Source: Paracoccus rhizosphaerae
GTDB lineage: Bacteria > Pseudomonadota > Alphaproteobacteria > Rhodobacterales > Rhodobacteraceae
Assembly (NCBI RefSeq): GCF_026162645.1
Contig: NZ_JAOTBE010000014.1
Coordinates: 1 to 64,000 of the forward strand
Reading direction: 5' to 3'
Length of the DNA stretch: 64,000 nt
The stretch's first letter is position 1; every line of letters starts with the position of its first letter. Below, one piece after another: positions 43,792 to 53,193 of the stretch. The notes under the pieces were generated by a model. It did no database searches. It saw only the letters and a program-made list of their open reading frames with translations, and was not told the origin of the DNA. The position numbers were made by a program, and so were the translations under genes.

Positions 43792-45213
43792 ATGACCCGC
43801 CAGACCTTCGACCCCTTCGCCGCGCATCTGGACCGCGACCGCGCCCTGGCCATCCTGCGGGACGCGGTCCACGGCGCCGATGATGGAGAGCTGTTCTTCG
43901 AACGCAGCCAGTCCGAGTCGCTGGTCTTCGACGACGGCCGCCTGCGCAATTCCAGCTTCATGGCAGGCCAGGGCTTCGGTCTGCGCGCCGTGCGCGGAGA
44001 GGTGTCCGGCTATGCCCATTCGACCGAGATTTCCGAGCCCGCCCTGCGCCGCGCCGCGGAAACCGCGCGCCTGGCGGTCGGCCAGGGTGGCGCCACCCTC
44101 GCGCAGGCCTCGGCCATGCGGCCGGTGAACCTTTATCCCGCGATTGATCCGGCCGAGGGCATTTCTGTTGCACGCCGCATCGCATTGTTGCGCGAAATCG
44201 ACGACTTCGCGCGCGCGCTGGATCCGCGGGTGGTGCAGGTCACCGTCTCGATGGGCAGCAGCGTACAGGAGGTGGCGATCCTGCGCCCCGAAGGCGGGCT
44301 TGCCACCGACACGCGGCCGATGACGCGGCTAAGTGTCACAGTCATCGTCGAGAACAACGACCGCCGCGAAAGCGGCAATGCCGGCGGCGGCGGTCGGCAC
44401 GCGCTGGACCAGCTGATGGCGCCCGACCACTGGCAGGGCCTGGTACACGAGGCGCTGCGGATCGCGCTGGTCAACCTGCGTTCCGTGCCCGCGCCTGCCG
44501 GCGTGATGGACGTGGTCCTGGGGCCGGGCTGGCCGGGGATCCTGCTGCACGAGGCCGTGGGCCACGGACTGGAAGGCGACTTCAACCGCAAGAAGGCCAG
44601 CGCCTTCGCCGGGCTGATGGGCCAGCGAGTCGCCGCGCCCGGCGTGACGGTCGTGGACGATGGCACCATCGAAGGCCGCCGCGGCAGCATCAACATTGAC
44701 GACGAAGGCACGCCCCCCGCCCGCAACGTCCTGATCGAGGACGGCATCCTGACCGGCTACATGCAGGATCGCCAGAACGCGCGGCTGATGGGCGTGGCCC
44801 CCACTGGCAACGGACGTCGCGAAAGCTTCGCCCATGTCCCGATGCCGCGGATGACGAACACTTACATGCCCGGCGGCGATGCGGACCCGTCGGCAATCCT
44901 TGCAGACCTGAAGGACGGCATCTACGCGACAGGCTTCGGCGGCGGGCAGGTTGACATCACCAACGGCAAGTTCGTCTTTTCCTGCACAGAAGCCTATCGC
45001 GTGAAGAACGGTATCGTCGGCGACCCGATCCGGGGCGCAACGCTGATCGGCGATGGCGCAACGGCGCTGCAGCAGGTGCGCGCGATCGGCAACGACATGG
45101 CACTGGACCCCGGCATCGGCAACTGCGGCAAGCAGGGACAATGGGTGCCGGTGGGCGTCGGCCAGCCGACGCTGATGATCGGCGGGCTGACGGTGGGTGG
45201 CTCGGCCACCTGA
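43792..45213 (+). CDS. tldD: TldD/PmbA-type metalloprotease TldD
   Basis: This 473-residue soluble zinc protease has the TldD motif LLHEAVGHGLEGD (His253, Glu254, His258). The N-terminal half is the domain that binds extended peptide substrates, and the C-terminal part contains FGGGQVDITNGKFVFSCTEAY. TldD normally acts with PmbA/TldE in peptide maturation and degradation of antitoxins; no pmbA is nearby. An AAGGAG site precedes the ATG. Confidence 0.94.
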   Translation: MTRQTFDPFAAHLDRDRALAILRDAVHGADDGELFFERSQSESLVFDDGRLRNSSFMAGQGFGLRAVRGEVSGYAHSTEISEPALRRAAETARLAVGQGGATLAQASAMRPVNLYPAIDPAEGISVARRIALLREIDDFARALDPRVVQVTVSMGSSVQEVAILRPEGGLATDTRPMTRLSVTVIVENNDRRESGNAGGGGRHALDQLMAPDHWQGLVHEALRIALVNLRSVPAPAGVMDVVLGPGWPGILLHEAVGHGLEGDFNRKKASAFAGLMGQRVAAPGVTVVDDGTIEGRRGSINIDDEGTPPARNVLIEDGILTGYMQDRQNARLMGVAPTGNGRRESFAHVPMPRMTNTYMPGGDADPSAILADLKDGIYATGFGGGQVDITNGKFVFSCTEAYRVKNGIVGDPIRGATLIGDGATALQQVRAIGNDMALDPGIGNCGKQGQWVPVGVGQPTLMIGGLTVGGSAT

Positions 45214-45279
45214 CGGAGCTGCTAACCGATTGTTAACCATCCGTGCGCTAGGTCCTGCCCATGATCCGCAGGAGGTTGG

Positions 45280-46407
45280 ATGGACAGCGCACGATTCGGC
45301 ATGCCGGCACCGGCGTCGCCTGACGACGACCTCTCGGTGCTGCGTCTGATCCGGTCGCGCCGGGTCGGCCCCGCCACCTATCACCGGCTGATCGCCGAGC
45401 ATGGCTCGGCCCGTGCCGCGCTCGAGGCGCTGCCGGCCATCGCCGCCGAGGCCGGAATCGATGCCTATCGCCCCTGCCCCGAAGGCGTGGCCGCGGCCGA
45501 GCTTGCGGCCGGCCGCCGCGCCGGCGCACGGCTGATCCGCTGCGACTCGGCCGACTATCCGCCCGCCCTGCGCGACATCGACGGTGCGCCGCCGATCCTC
45601 TGGGTGCGTGGCGATCCATCTTGGCTGTCGCGGCAGGTCATTGCGGTGATCGGCGCACGGAACGCCTCGTCCCTTGGCCTGCGGATGGCGCGGGGCATGT
45701 CCGCCGGCCTGGGCGAGGCCGGCTTCACGGTTGTCGCAGGCTTGGCGCGCGGCGTCGACACCGCCGCGCATGTGGCCGCCCTCGGGACCGGCACCATCGC
45801 CGTCATGGCGGGCGGCGTCGACGTGGTCTATCCCCCTGAAAACGCCTCGCTGGCCGCGCAGATCGCCGAAGCCGGCGCCATCGTTTCAGAGCAGCCTTTG
45901 GGGACCGAGCCCCAGGCGCGCCATTTCCCGACCCGCAACCGCATCGTGTCCGGTCTGTCTGCAGCCGTCGTCGTGATCGAGGCCGCGCAGCGCTCCGGCA
46001 CCCTCATCACCGCAAAGAACGCCTTGGATCAGGGGCGCGAGGTGATGGCGGTGCCGGGGCATCCGATGGATGCCCGCGCCTCGGGCTGCAACGCGCTGAT
46101 CCGCGACGGGGCAACGCTGGTGCGCAGCGCCGCCGACGTGGTCGATGCGCTTGGCGCCGTAGCGCCCGATCGCCTGCCCCGGCCGATGCGGCCTTCGGTC
46201 GTCCCGCCCCCCGCGCCGCCGCCGCCCACGCCTCCGCTGCAGCTGGAAGGGCAGATCCTGTCGCGGCTGACCCCTTCGCCCACCGAGGAGAACGACCTGA
46301 TCCGGGACCTGGGCGTCCCGGCATCATCGGCCAGCGCGGCAATCCTGTCGCTGGAGCTGCAGGGCCGGGTGACGCGCCTGGCGGGGGGACGGGTGGCGCT
46401 GTCCTGA
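45280..46407 (+). CDS. dprA: DNA processing protein DprA
   Basis: The 375-residue protein has an N-terminal helical SAM-like part, a Rossmann domain (VIGARNASSLGLRMARGM; AGLARGVDTAAHVAAL; GGVDVVYPPENASL) and a C-terminal winged helix after a proline-rich linker (about 305-320). DprA loads RecA on incoming single-stranded DNA during natural transformation. GGAGG lies four bases before the ATG. It lies upstream of topA, as in many bacteria. Confidence 0.94.
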   Translation: MDSARFGMPAPASPDDDLSVLRLIRSRRVGPATYHRLIAEHGSARAALEALPAIAAEAGIDAYRPCPEGVAAAELAAGRRAGARLIRCDSADYPPALRDIDGAPPILWVRGDPSWLSRQVIAVIGARNASSLGLRMARGMSAGLGEAGFTVVAGLARGVDTAAHVAALGTGTIAVMAGGVDVVYPPENASLAAQIAEAGAIVSEQPLGTEPQARHFPTRNRIVSGLSAAVVVIEAAQRSGTLITAKNALDQGREVMAVPGHPMDARASGCNALIRDGATLVRSAADVVDALGAVAPDRLPRPMRPSVVPPPAPPPPTPPLQLEGQILSRLTPSPTEENDLIRDLGVPASSASAAILSLELQGRVTRLAGGRVALS

Positions 46408-46477
46408 TCGGCGCCCCGTTGACACCGCGCCGCCCGGCACTCATGTTGCCGCCCCATTGCAGTTGCCCGAGATCATC

Positions 46478-49150
46478 ATGCCCGTTGTTGTCGTCGAATC
46501 CCCGGCCAAGGCCAAGACCATCGAGAAATACCTCGGCGGCGACTACCGCGTTCTGGCCAGCTTCGGCCATGTCCGCGACCTTCCGCCCAAGGATGGCAGC
46601 GTCGATCCCGATCACGACTTCGACATGAAGTGGGAAGTGGCTGCGGACAGCAAGAAGCACTTGAAGGCGATCAAGGACGCGCTGAAGGACGACCAGTCGC
46701 TGATCCTGGCCACCGACCCCGACCGCGAGGGCGAGGCGATCAGCTGGCACCTGCTGGAGGCGCTGGCCCCGGCCCTGAAGAAGGGCAGCGACGTCAGCCG
46801 CGTGACGTTCAACGCGATCACCAAGGCCGCCGTGACCGAGGCGATGGGCAAGCCCCGCCAGATCGACCAGCCGCTGGTCGACGCCTATCTGGCCCGCCGG
46901 GCGCTGGACTATCTGGTGGGGTTCAACCTGTCGCCGGTCCTCTGGCGCAAGCTGCCAGGGGCTAAGTCAGCCGGTCGGGTGCAGTCCGTCTGCCTGCGCC
47001 TGATCGTTGATCGGGAAATGGAGATCGAGGCCTTCAAGCCGCGCGAATACTGGTCGGTCCACGCTCGTCTGGCGACGCCCGGTGGCGATGAATACGACGC
47101 AGCCCTGGTGTCGCTGGCCGGCAAGCGGCTGGACCGCTTTGACCTGGCGACCGCCGAACAGGCCGCGATGGCCGTCAGCGCGGTGGCCAGCCGCGACCTG
47201 AAGGTTAGCTCGGTCGTGGCCAAGCCCGCGACCCGCAACCCCTGGCCGCCCTTCATGACCTCGACCCTGCAGCAGGAGGCTAGCCGCAAGATGGGCATGG
47301 GCGCCAAGGCCTGCATGTCCGCGGCGCAGCGTCTCTATGAGGCCGGGCTGATCACCTACATGCGGACCGACGGCATCGACATGGCGCCCGAGGCGGTGAT
47401 GGCCGCCCGCGACGCGATCAAGGCCAAGTTCGGCGACAAGTACCTGCCGAAAAGCCCGCGCATGTACAAGAACAAGGCCAAAAACGCGCAAGAGGCGCAT
47501 GAATGCATCCGGCCGACCGACATGATGCTGTCGCCCGACAAGCTGAAGGTCAGCGCCGACGACCAGCGCAAGCTCTATGACCTGATCTGGAAGCGCACCA
47601 TCGCCAGCCAGATGGAAGCCGCCCGGATGGAGCGGACGACGGTCGAGATCGCCAGCCCGGACAACCAGGTCGGGTTGCGCGCCACGGGACAGGTGATGCA
47701 GTTCGACGGCTTTCTGCGCGTCTATGACCAGGGCCGCGACGACGACGAGGGCGAGGACAGCGCCCGCCTGCCCGCCATCTCCGAGGGCGAGGCCGCGCGC
47801 CTTGTTCCCGCCGCCTTCGAGGACGAGCTGGCGAAGGCCCGCGACAAGGGCGGCGACCCGGTCAGCGCCCCTGCCGGCCAGCGCGGCGCACCTGGCCTTC
47901 TGACGGACGAACGCGCCGCCGCCGCTGCGCGCCAGCACTTCACCCAGCCCCCGCCCCGCTATACCGAGGCGACGCTGGTCAAGCGCATGGAAGAACTGGG
48001 CATCGGCCGCCCCTCGACCTATGCCAGCATCGTCACCACGATCCAGGACCGCGACTATGTCCGCAAGGACAAGAACCGCCTGATCCCCGAGGACAAGGGC
48101 CGTCTGGTCACGATCTTCCTGCTGAAATACTTCCCGCGCTATGTCAGCTATGACTTCACGGCGGATCTGGAGAACGAGTTGGACGAGATCAGCGCCGGCG
48201 ACCGCCTGTGGCGCGAGGTTCTGGGCCGCTTCTGGAAGGATTTCTCGAAAGCGCTGGAGGGCACTTCGGAACTGCGCATCACCGAGGTTCTCGAGGCGAT
48301 CGACGATGCCCTTGCGCCGCATCTCTATCCGCCGCGGGCGGACGGGGGCGATCCGCGCACCTGTCCCCTCTGCGGTCAGGGCCGGCTGAACCTCAAGACC
48401 GCGCGGTCGGGCGGCGCCTTCATCGGCTGCACGAACTATCCTGAATGCCGCTATACCCGCCCGCTGTCGGTCCCTGACGGAGAGGAGCCGGTCGGCGACC
48501 GCATCCTGGGCGAGGATGCCGGCGATCCGATCAGCCTGAAGACCGGGCGCTTCGGCCCCTATGTCCAGCGCGGAGAGGCCACCGAGGAGCAGCCCAAGCC
48601 GCCGCGCGCGTCCATCCCGAAGGGCTGGGATGCCGCCGCCATCGACCTTGACAAGGCGGTGCAGCTTCTGTCGCTGCCCCGCCCCGTCGGCCCCCACCCC
48701 GAGGATGGTGTGCTGGTCGAGGCGGGCATCGGGCGCTTCGGCCCCTACGTCAAGCACGGCAGCAAATACGCCAATATCGCCGATGTCGACGAGGTCTTCA
48801 CGATCGGCATGAACCGCGCGGTCGAGGTTCTGGCCTCGAAGCAGACCCGCGGCCGGGCGGCCGCCGCAGCGCCCTTGCGCGAGATGGGAGAGCATCCCGA
48901 TGGCGGGCCGATCCAGGTGATGAACGGCCGCTATGGACCTTACGTCAAATGGGGCAAGGTGAACGCCACCCTGCCCCGCGACGTGACGCCCGAGGACATC
49001 ACCGTCGAACAGGCACTGGAACTGATCGCCGCCAAGGCCGCCAAGTCGCCGAAGAAGGCGGCCAAGAAGCCCGCAGCGAAGAAGCCTGCGGCCAAGAAAG
49101 CCGCCCCGAAGAAGGCCGCGCCGAAGAAGGCGGCCAAGGGGAAGGAGTAG
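46478..49150 (+). CDS. topA: DNA topoisomerase I
   Basis: This 890-residue type IA topoisomerase relaxes negative supercoils. It has the TOPRIM domain (VVVESPAKAKTIEKYLGGDY; ILATDPDREGEAISWH), the catalytic Tyr294 in LITYMRTDGID, and one four-Cys zinc finger (CPLCGQG...GCTNYPEC) near residue 630. Several C-terminal FGPYVK repeats follow. The last 30 residues are a Lys-Ala-Pro tail, likely DNA-binding. The ATG at 46478 is preferred to an upstream TTG. Confidence 0.97.
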   Translation: MPVVVVESPAKAKTIEKYLGGDYRVLASFGHVRDLPPKDGSVDPDHDFDMKWEVAADSKKHLKAIKDALKDDQSLILATDPDREGEAISWHLLEALAPALKKGSDVSRVTFNAITKAAVTEAMGKPRQIDQPLVDAYLARRALDYLVGFNLSPVLWRKLPGAKSAGRVQSVCLRLIVDREMEIEAFKPREYWSVHARLATPGGDEYDAALVSLAGKRLDRFDLATAEQAAMAVSAVASRDLKVSSVVAKPATRNPWPPFMTSTLQQEASRKMGMGAKACMSAAQRLYEAGLITYMRTDGIDMAPEAVMAARDAIKAKFGDKYLPKSPRMYKNKAKNAQEAHECIRPTDMMLSPDKLKVSADDQRKLYDLIWKRTIASQMEAARMERTTVEIASPDNQVGLRATGQVMQFDGFLRVYDQGRDDDEGEDSARLPAISEGEAARLVPAAFEDELAKARDKGGDPVSAPAGQRGAPGLLTDERAAAAARQHFTQPPPRYTEATLVKRMEELGIGRPSTYASIVTTIQDRDYVRKDKNRLIPEDKGRLVTIFLLKYFPRYVSYDFTADLENELDEISAGDRLWREVLGRFWKDFSKALEGTSELRITEVLEAIDDALAPHLYPPRADGGDPRTCPLCGQGRLNLKTARSGGAFIGCTNYPECRYTRPLSVPDGEEPVGDRILGEDAGDPISLKTGRFGPYVQRGEATEEQPKPPRASIPKGWDAAAIDLDKAVQLLSLPRPVGPHPEDGVLVEAGIGRFGPYVKHGSKYANIADVDEVFTIGMNRAVEVLASKQTRGRAAAAAPLREMGEHPDGGPIQVMNGRYGPYVKWGKVNATLPRDVTPEDITVEQALELIAAKAAKSPKKAAKKPAAKKPAAKKAAPKKAAPKKAAKGKE

Positions 49151-49241
49151 ACCGCGGCCACGCCCGCGAATATGCGACCAAAGGCGGATTCCACCGCCAC
49201 GATGTTCCGATAGCCTGTCCCCCTTTGGTGGAGGAAGGCAC

Positions 49242-49697
49242 ATGCGCAGCGTCCAAATGGCAGCCCTGCTGTGGCTCGGGACTCTCGTTCCAGCCACGGC
49301 CGAGACGCTGGCGATCTTTCCGCCCAAGTTTCTGGACACGTCCCACGAGGTCCGCGACCAGAGCGTGGATCACCAGCGCCGGCTGGATCTGCTGGCCGAG
49401 ACGCTCAACGATGAGTTGACGCCATCGGTGGTGATCGGCAGGCCTCAGATCGCTGCGACCTGCACCCCCGAGACGACGGACTGCCTTCTGTCGCTGGCGC
49501 ACGAGGCGCAGGCAGAGCGGTCCCTGTTCGTCGTCGTCCAAAAGACCAGCACGCTGATCATCCAGATCTTCGTCACACTGGTTCACAGCGGCACCGGCCA
49601 GCTGATCGCCAGCCCTAGCCTGAACTTCCGCGGCGATACCGACGAATCCTGGCACAGGGCCGCCAGGTTTCTGGCGCGCGAGCTGCAGGACCTTTAG
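49242..49697 (+). CDS. Exported small protein, DUF2380/DUF3280-like
   Basis: The 151-residue protein has a short signal peptide (MRSVQMAALLWLGTLVPATA). The mature domain begins ETLAIFPPKFLDTSHE and contains two Cys (TCTPETTDCLLS), likely a periplasmic disulfide. The pattern resembles DUF2380/DUF3280 proteins of alphaproteobacteria, whose role is unknown. A strong GGAGGAAGG site precedes the ATG. It is convergent with corA (19 bases). Confidence 0.7.
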   Translation: MRSVQMAALLWLGTLVPATAETLAIFPPKFLDTSHEVRDQSVDHQRRLDLLAETLNDELTPSVVIGRPQIAATCTPETTDCLLSLAHEAQAERSLFVVVQKTSTLIIQIFVTLVHSGTGQLIASPSLNFRGDTDESWHRAARFLARELQDL

Positions 49698-49716
49698 CGG
49701 CCCTTCGGTCCCGCCG

Positions 49717-50679
49717 TCAGATCCAGTGCTTCCAGCGCAGGAACAGCCAGGTCCCCAGGGTCGTGACACCCATCAGCGCCAGTGCGAAGCCATAGCCCCA
49801 TGGCTCGTCCAGTTCCGGCATGTGGGTAAAGTTCATCCCATAGATGCTGGCGATCAGCGTCGGCGGCAGGAACAGTGCCGCGATGACCGACAGGATGCGG
49901 ACGGTGTTGTTCTGCTGCAGGTTGATCATGCCAAGCGTGGTGTCCACGGCAAGGCTGACCCGGCTGCCCAGGAAGTCGGCATGGACCTCCAGCGCCTGCA
50001 CGTCGCGGATCTGCGCACGGATGGCGGGGCGCAAGCGGCCTGAATCGGGACGGTCCTCGATGATGGCGGTATAGAAGGCCAGGATCCGCTCGATGGTCAG
50101 AAGCCCTAGGCGGACGCGCGCCATCAGTTCGGCCTCGCGGCCCACCGCCTCCAGCGCCGTCTGCAGGCGGTCGGGGCCGGACCTGGCGGCGCCCCTCTCG
50201 AAGATGCCGGCGGTGGTGTCGTCCAAGACCCGGCCCGCCCCTTCCAGGATGTCCGCCAGCCGGGCGATGATCTCCTCGAGAAGGCCCAGGAACAGACGGT
50301 CGGGATCACCGCAGCCCAAGGTCGACCGCTCGGCCCGGTTCGGGAAGGTCAGGAACGGGCGCGGGGAATGGTGCCGCACCGTCACCAGACGCTGCCCCGA
50401 CAGAACGAAGGTTACCGGCATCGAGACGCGGTCGCCGCCCGCCTTTTCTCCGGGCAGGACGGCGGTCATGTAGTCCAGGCCATCCTCGCGGTAGAGCCGG
50501 TTCGACAGCTCGATCTCTTCCATCTCGGCCAGCGACGGCAGGATCACCCCCATGTCGCCCAACTGCCGCATCTCGGCGTCGGAGGGCTGGACGAGGTCGA
50601 TCCACATCGCCTGCGTCAGGTCGCCGTCGCTCGGCATGGAGATCAGCCGGTTGCCGTGGACGTTATAGGCATAGAGCAT
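49717..50679 (-). CDS. corA: Magnesium/cobalt transporter CorA family protein
   Basis: The 320-residue protein has a long cytoplasmic helical domain and two C-terminal transmembrane helices. The signature YGMNFTHMPEL (GMN motif) lies between them. CorA channels carry Mg2+ (and Co2+/Ni2+). The ATG at 50679 has an AAGGA site; longer in-frame readings lack one. Related alphaproteobacterial proteins sometimes act as ZntB-like zinc exporters, so the ion is not certain. Confidence 0.9.
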   Translation of the reverse strand: MLYAYNVHGNRLISMPSDGDLTQAMWIDLVQPSDAEMRQLGDMGVILPSLAEMEEIELSNRLYREDGLDYMTAVLPGEKAGGDRVSMPVTFVLSGQRLVTVRHHSPRPFLTFPNRAERSTLGCGDPDRLFLGLLEEIIARLADILEGAGRVLDDTTAGIFERGAARSGPDRLQTALEAVGREAELMARVRLGLLTIERILAFYTAIIEDRPDSGRLRPAIRAQIRDVQALEVHADFLGSRVSLAVDTTLGMINLQQNNTVRILSVIAALFLPPTLIASIYGMNFTHMPELDEPWGYGFALALMGVTTLGTWLFLRWKHWI

Positions 50680-50762
50680 CGGCGGGTCCTTGAACTGTCC
50701 GGGCATTGGACCCGCCCCCCTTCGTGCCAAAGCCCCCGGAGGCATTCAAGCACGCGGGCATG

Positions 50763-50784
50763 AAAAAGGCGCCCAGTGGGCGCC
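50763..50784 (-). terminator. Rho-independent terminator after csbD
   Basis: On the minus strand GGCGCCC-ACT-GGGCGCC (7-bp stem) is followed by TTTTTC. It lies 20 bases downstream of the csbD stop and should end that transcript before corA. Confidence 0.85.
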
Positions 50785-50804
50785 CTTTCCGGTCGGCGCT
50801 CCGC

Positions 50805-51002
50805 TTACTTGTCGCGGAAGTAGTCGTCGATCTGGCGGTCGGCGTCGGCCTTGGTCCAGCCGTATTTCTCTTGCAGCTTGCCGGCCAGACGGTCCTTGTC
50901 GCCGTCGATCTGGTCCAGTTCGTCGTCGGTCAGCTCGCCCCACTTTTCCTTGGCAGAGCCCTTCAGCTGCTTCCATTTGCCCTGAATGATATCCCAGTTC
51001 AT
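50805..51002 (-). CDS. CsbD-family stress protein
   Basis: The 65-residue protein starts MNWDIIQGKWKQLKGSAKEK and continues WGELTDDELDQIDGDKDRLA, the CsbD family pattern. It is small, hydrophilic and charged, and family members are induced by general stress with unknown mechanism. It has its own terminator (50763-50784), so it is probably a single-gene transcript. Confidence 0.93.
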   Translation of the reverse strand: MNWDIIQGKWKQLKGSAKEKWGELTDDELDQIDGDKDRLAGKLQEKYGWTKADADRQIDDYFRDK

Positions 51003-51067
51003 GTCGCACCCGTCGGTTCAAGTTCATGTTGATGAAGAACCTTGCCGGTGCCCGTGCGGTTCCGCTT

Positions 51068-52015
51068 CTACACGATCATGTCAGGTGGCGTCTGCCCCTC
51101 GGCGTGGGCGACCAGGTTCTTCAGCGCGCGCAGACCCATCAGCGTCCGCGTCTCGTCCGTCGCGGTGCCCAGATGCGGCAGCAGGGTGGCATTGGGCGCA
51201 TCCAGCAGCGCCTGCGGCACTTCGGGTTCGCGGGCGTAGACGTCCAAGCCCGCCCCGGCGATGGTGCCCGCCTGCAGCGCGTCGATCAGCGCATCCTCGT
51301 CCACCACATCGCCGCGGGCGATGTTGACCAGCACCGACCGCGGCCCGAGGGCGCGCAGCTCGGCCGCGCCGATCATGCCGCGCGTGCCGGGACCGCCCGG
51401 AACAGCGATGACGGCCACGTCGCAGGCCCAGAGCATCCGGTGCAGATCCGCGATCTGGCGGGCCGGGACGTCCAGGGCCGACACCGCCGAGCGGTTGAAG
51501 AACACCACGTCCATGCCGAAGCCCAGGTGGCAGCGGCGCGCGATGGCCTTGCCGATGCGCCCCATGCCGACGATGCCGACGATCCTGCCGGTCATCTCGT
51601 GCCCCAGAAGCTGGGTGGGGTTCCAGCCGGTCCACTGTCCGGCGCGCAGCAGACGCTCACCCTCGGACGCACGGCGCAGGGTCATCAGCATCAGCGTCAG
51701 GGCGATATCGGCGGTGGCGTCGGTGACGACATCGGGCGTGTTCGTCACCGTGACACCCCCCGCCTGCGCGGCCGCCACGTCGATGTGGTTATAGCCGGCG
51801 CCGAAATTCGCCAGGATCCGGCACCGCAGGTCGCCCTGGAAGGCCTTTGCCGTAAAGGCATCGCCAAGCGTGGGCATGATGGCGTCAAAGTCGCGCATCG
51901 CCTGCGCGGCCTCATCCGCGGTCAGGGGGGTGTTGTCGCGGAAGGTCGCGTCGAAGCGGCCGCCGATCGCTGCGGTCGCGCGGGCCGTCATGGGGCGGGT
52001 GACAAGCAGCCTCAA
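51068..52015 (-). CDS. D-2-hydroxyacid dehydrogenase (glyoxylate/hydroxypyruvate reductase type)
   Basis: The 315-residue enzyme has the NAD-binding loop GIVGMGRIGKAIARRCHLG, the catalytic Arg region NIARGDVVDEDALIDAL, the Glu in AREPEVPQALLD and the His in LLPHLGTATDET. This is the GhrB/glyoxylate reductase set. The start is TTG at 52015, which overlaps the csaA stop (TTGA) and is preceded by a GGAGG site. Substrate preference cannot be read from sequence. Confidence 0.9.
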   Translation of the reverse strand: MRLLVTRPMTARATAAIGGRFDATFRDNTPLTADEAAQAMRDFDAIMPTLGDAFTAKAFQGDLRCRILANFGAGYNHIDVAAAQAGGVTVTNTPDVVTDATADIALTLMLMTLRRASEGERLLRAGQWTGWNPTQLLGHEMTGRIVGIVGMGRIGKAIARRCHLGFGMDVVFFNRSAVSALDVPARQIADLHRMLWACDVAVIAVPGGPGTRGMIGAAELRALGPRSVLVNIARGDVVDEDALIDALQAGTIAGAGLDVYAREPEVPQALLDAPNATLLPHLGTATDETRTLMGLRALKNLVAHAEGQTPPDMIV

Positions 52016-52344
52016 TAGAGCCTCCCTCCGTTCGGCACGGGCTGGTCTGGTGCGATCAGCACGACATTGTCGTCCGTGTCCGGAACGCCCAGGACAAGAA
52101 CCTCGGACATGACCGGCCCGATCTGGCGCGGCGGAAAGTTCACGACGCACAGCACCTGCCGCCCGACAAGCGCATCGGGGTCGTAGTGCCGCGTGATCTG
52201 GGCCGAGGATCTGCGCTCTCCCATCTCTCCCAGGTCGAGCCACAGCTTGATGGCAGGCTTCCTGGCCTCGGGAAAGGGTTCGGCGCGGGTGATCGTGGCG
52301 ACGCGGATGTCGACCTTCTGGAAGTCGTCGAACGTGATCGTCAT
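52012..52344 (-). CDS. csaA: tRNA-binding protein CsaA
   Basis: This 110-residue OB-fold protein is related to the C-terminal domain of methionyl-tRNA synthetase. The motifs FDDFQKVDIRVATITRAEPF and FPPRQIGPVMSEVLVLG are diagnostic. Bacillus CsaA has export-related chaperone activity and binds tRNA. It overlaps proC and the dehydrogenase at its two ends (ATGA and TTGA), so it sits inside a coupled three-gene unit. Confidence 0.92.
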   Translation of the reverse strand: MTITFDDFQKVDIRVATITRAEPFPEARKPAIKLWLDLGEMGERRSSAQITRHYDPDALVGRQVLCVVNFPPRQIGPVMSEVLVLGVPDTDDNVVLIAPDQPVPNGGRLY

Positions 52345-53156
52345 GCCTCACCCCGGCCCAAGGCGCGGCCCCGTTCGGTCGCCGCGGCGACGGTGCGGAC
52401 CATCAGGGGCGGCAGACCGGCGTCCTGGTCCATCAGCACCTCCAGCCCCGCCGCCGTCGTGCCGTTGGGCGAGGTCACGTTCTGGCGCAGCACGGCCGGA
52501 TCCTCGTCCTCGTGGACAGCCAGCGCGCCGGCGCCCGCCACGGTCGCGCGCGCCAGTTCCAGCGCCAGTCCAGCGGGCAGGCCCTGAGCCTCTCCGGCCT
52601 TCGCCATCGTTTCGATCAGGTGGAAGACATAGGCCGGGCCGCTGCCGGACAGGCCGGTGACGGCGTCCATCTGGCCCTCGTCATCCAACCGGACGACGCG
52701 GCCCACGGCGCGCATCAGCGCCTCGGCCAGGTCCAGATGCGCGGCCGTCGCCCGGCTGTTGCCGATCATGGCCGAGATGCCCTGCCCGATGGCGGCAGGC
52801 GTGTTGGGCATGACCCGCACGATGGGCGCGCCGGGAAACGTCGCCTCGAAGCTGGCGATGGTGGTGCCGGCCGCGACCGAGACGACCAGGGTGTCCGACA
52901 GCTTCGGCACCTGCCCCAGGGCGTCGGCCATCATCTGCGGCTTCACGGCCAAGACCAGGACGGCCGGGTTCCCCGGCAGATCGGCGTTCACGCGCAGGCC
53001 CTTGTCCTGCCATTCCGGCGCCAGATTCGGGTCGATGACGGTGACTGCGTCGGGCCGCAGCCCGCGGGCCAGCCAGCCCTTCAGCATCGCCCCGCCCATG
53101 CGGCCGCAGCCGACCAGAACCAGCCCACGCGCGTTGATATCGTCGAATTCGGTCAT
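52341..53156 (-). CDS. proC: Pyrroline-5-carboxylate reductase
   Basis: This 271-residue enzyme makes the last step of proline synthesis with NADPH. The N-terminal Rossmann motif LVGCGRMGGAMLKGWLARG and the C-terminal signature DAVTGLSGSGPAYVFHLIE are clear. The ATG at 53156 has a GGGGAGCAGG site that directly follows a hairpin (53165-53185). It is translationally coupled to csaA. Confidence 0.95.
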   Translation of the reverse strand: MTEFDDINARGLVLVGCGRMGGAMLKGWLARGLRPDAVTVIDPNLAPEWQDKGLRVNADLPGNPAVLVLAVKPQMMADALGQVPKLSDTLVVSVAAGTTIASFEATFPGAPIVRVMPNTPAAIGQGISAMIGNSRATAAHLDLAEALMRAVGRVVRLDDEGQMDAVTGLSGSGPAYVFHLIETMAKAGEAQGLPAGLALELARATVAGAGALAVHEDEDPAVLRQNVTSPNGTTAAGLEVLMDQDAGLPPLMVRTVAAATERGRALGRGEA

Positions 53157-53164
53157 CCTGCTCC

Positions 53165-53185
53165 CCTTGTCCGCGGGGGACAAGG
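53165..53185 (-). other. Hairpin immediately upstream of proC
   Basis: CCTTGTCC and GGACAAGG form a perfect 8-bp stem with a 5-base loop, between the ybjN stop and the proC ribosome site. No U-tract follows, so it could stabilise mRNA, attenuate read-through or influence proC translation. Confidence 0.5.
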
Positions 53186-53193
53186 CGCCCCCG

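Noticed and set aside
49080..49150. Lys-Ala-Pro repeats at the end of topA as a possible unusual repeat element
   Set aside because: Basic low-complexity tails are common on alphaproteobacterial topoisomerase I and need no special explanation.
46967..49339. Long minus-strand open frame opposite topA
   Set aside because: Antisense shadow of topA caused by high GC; it has no domain and no ribosome site.
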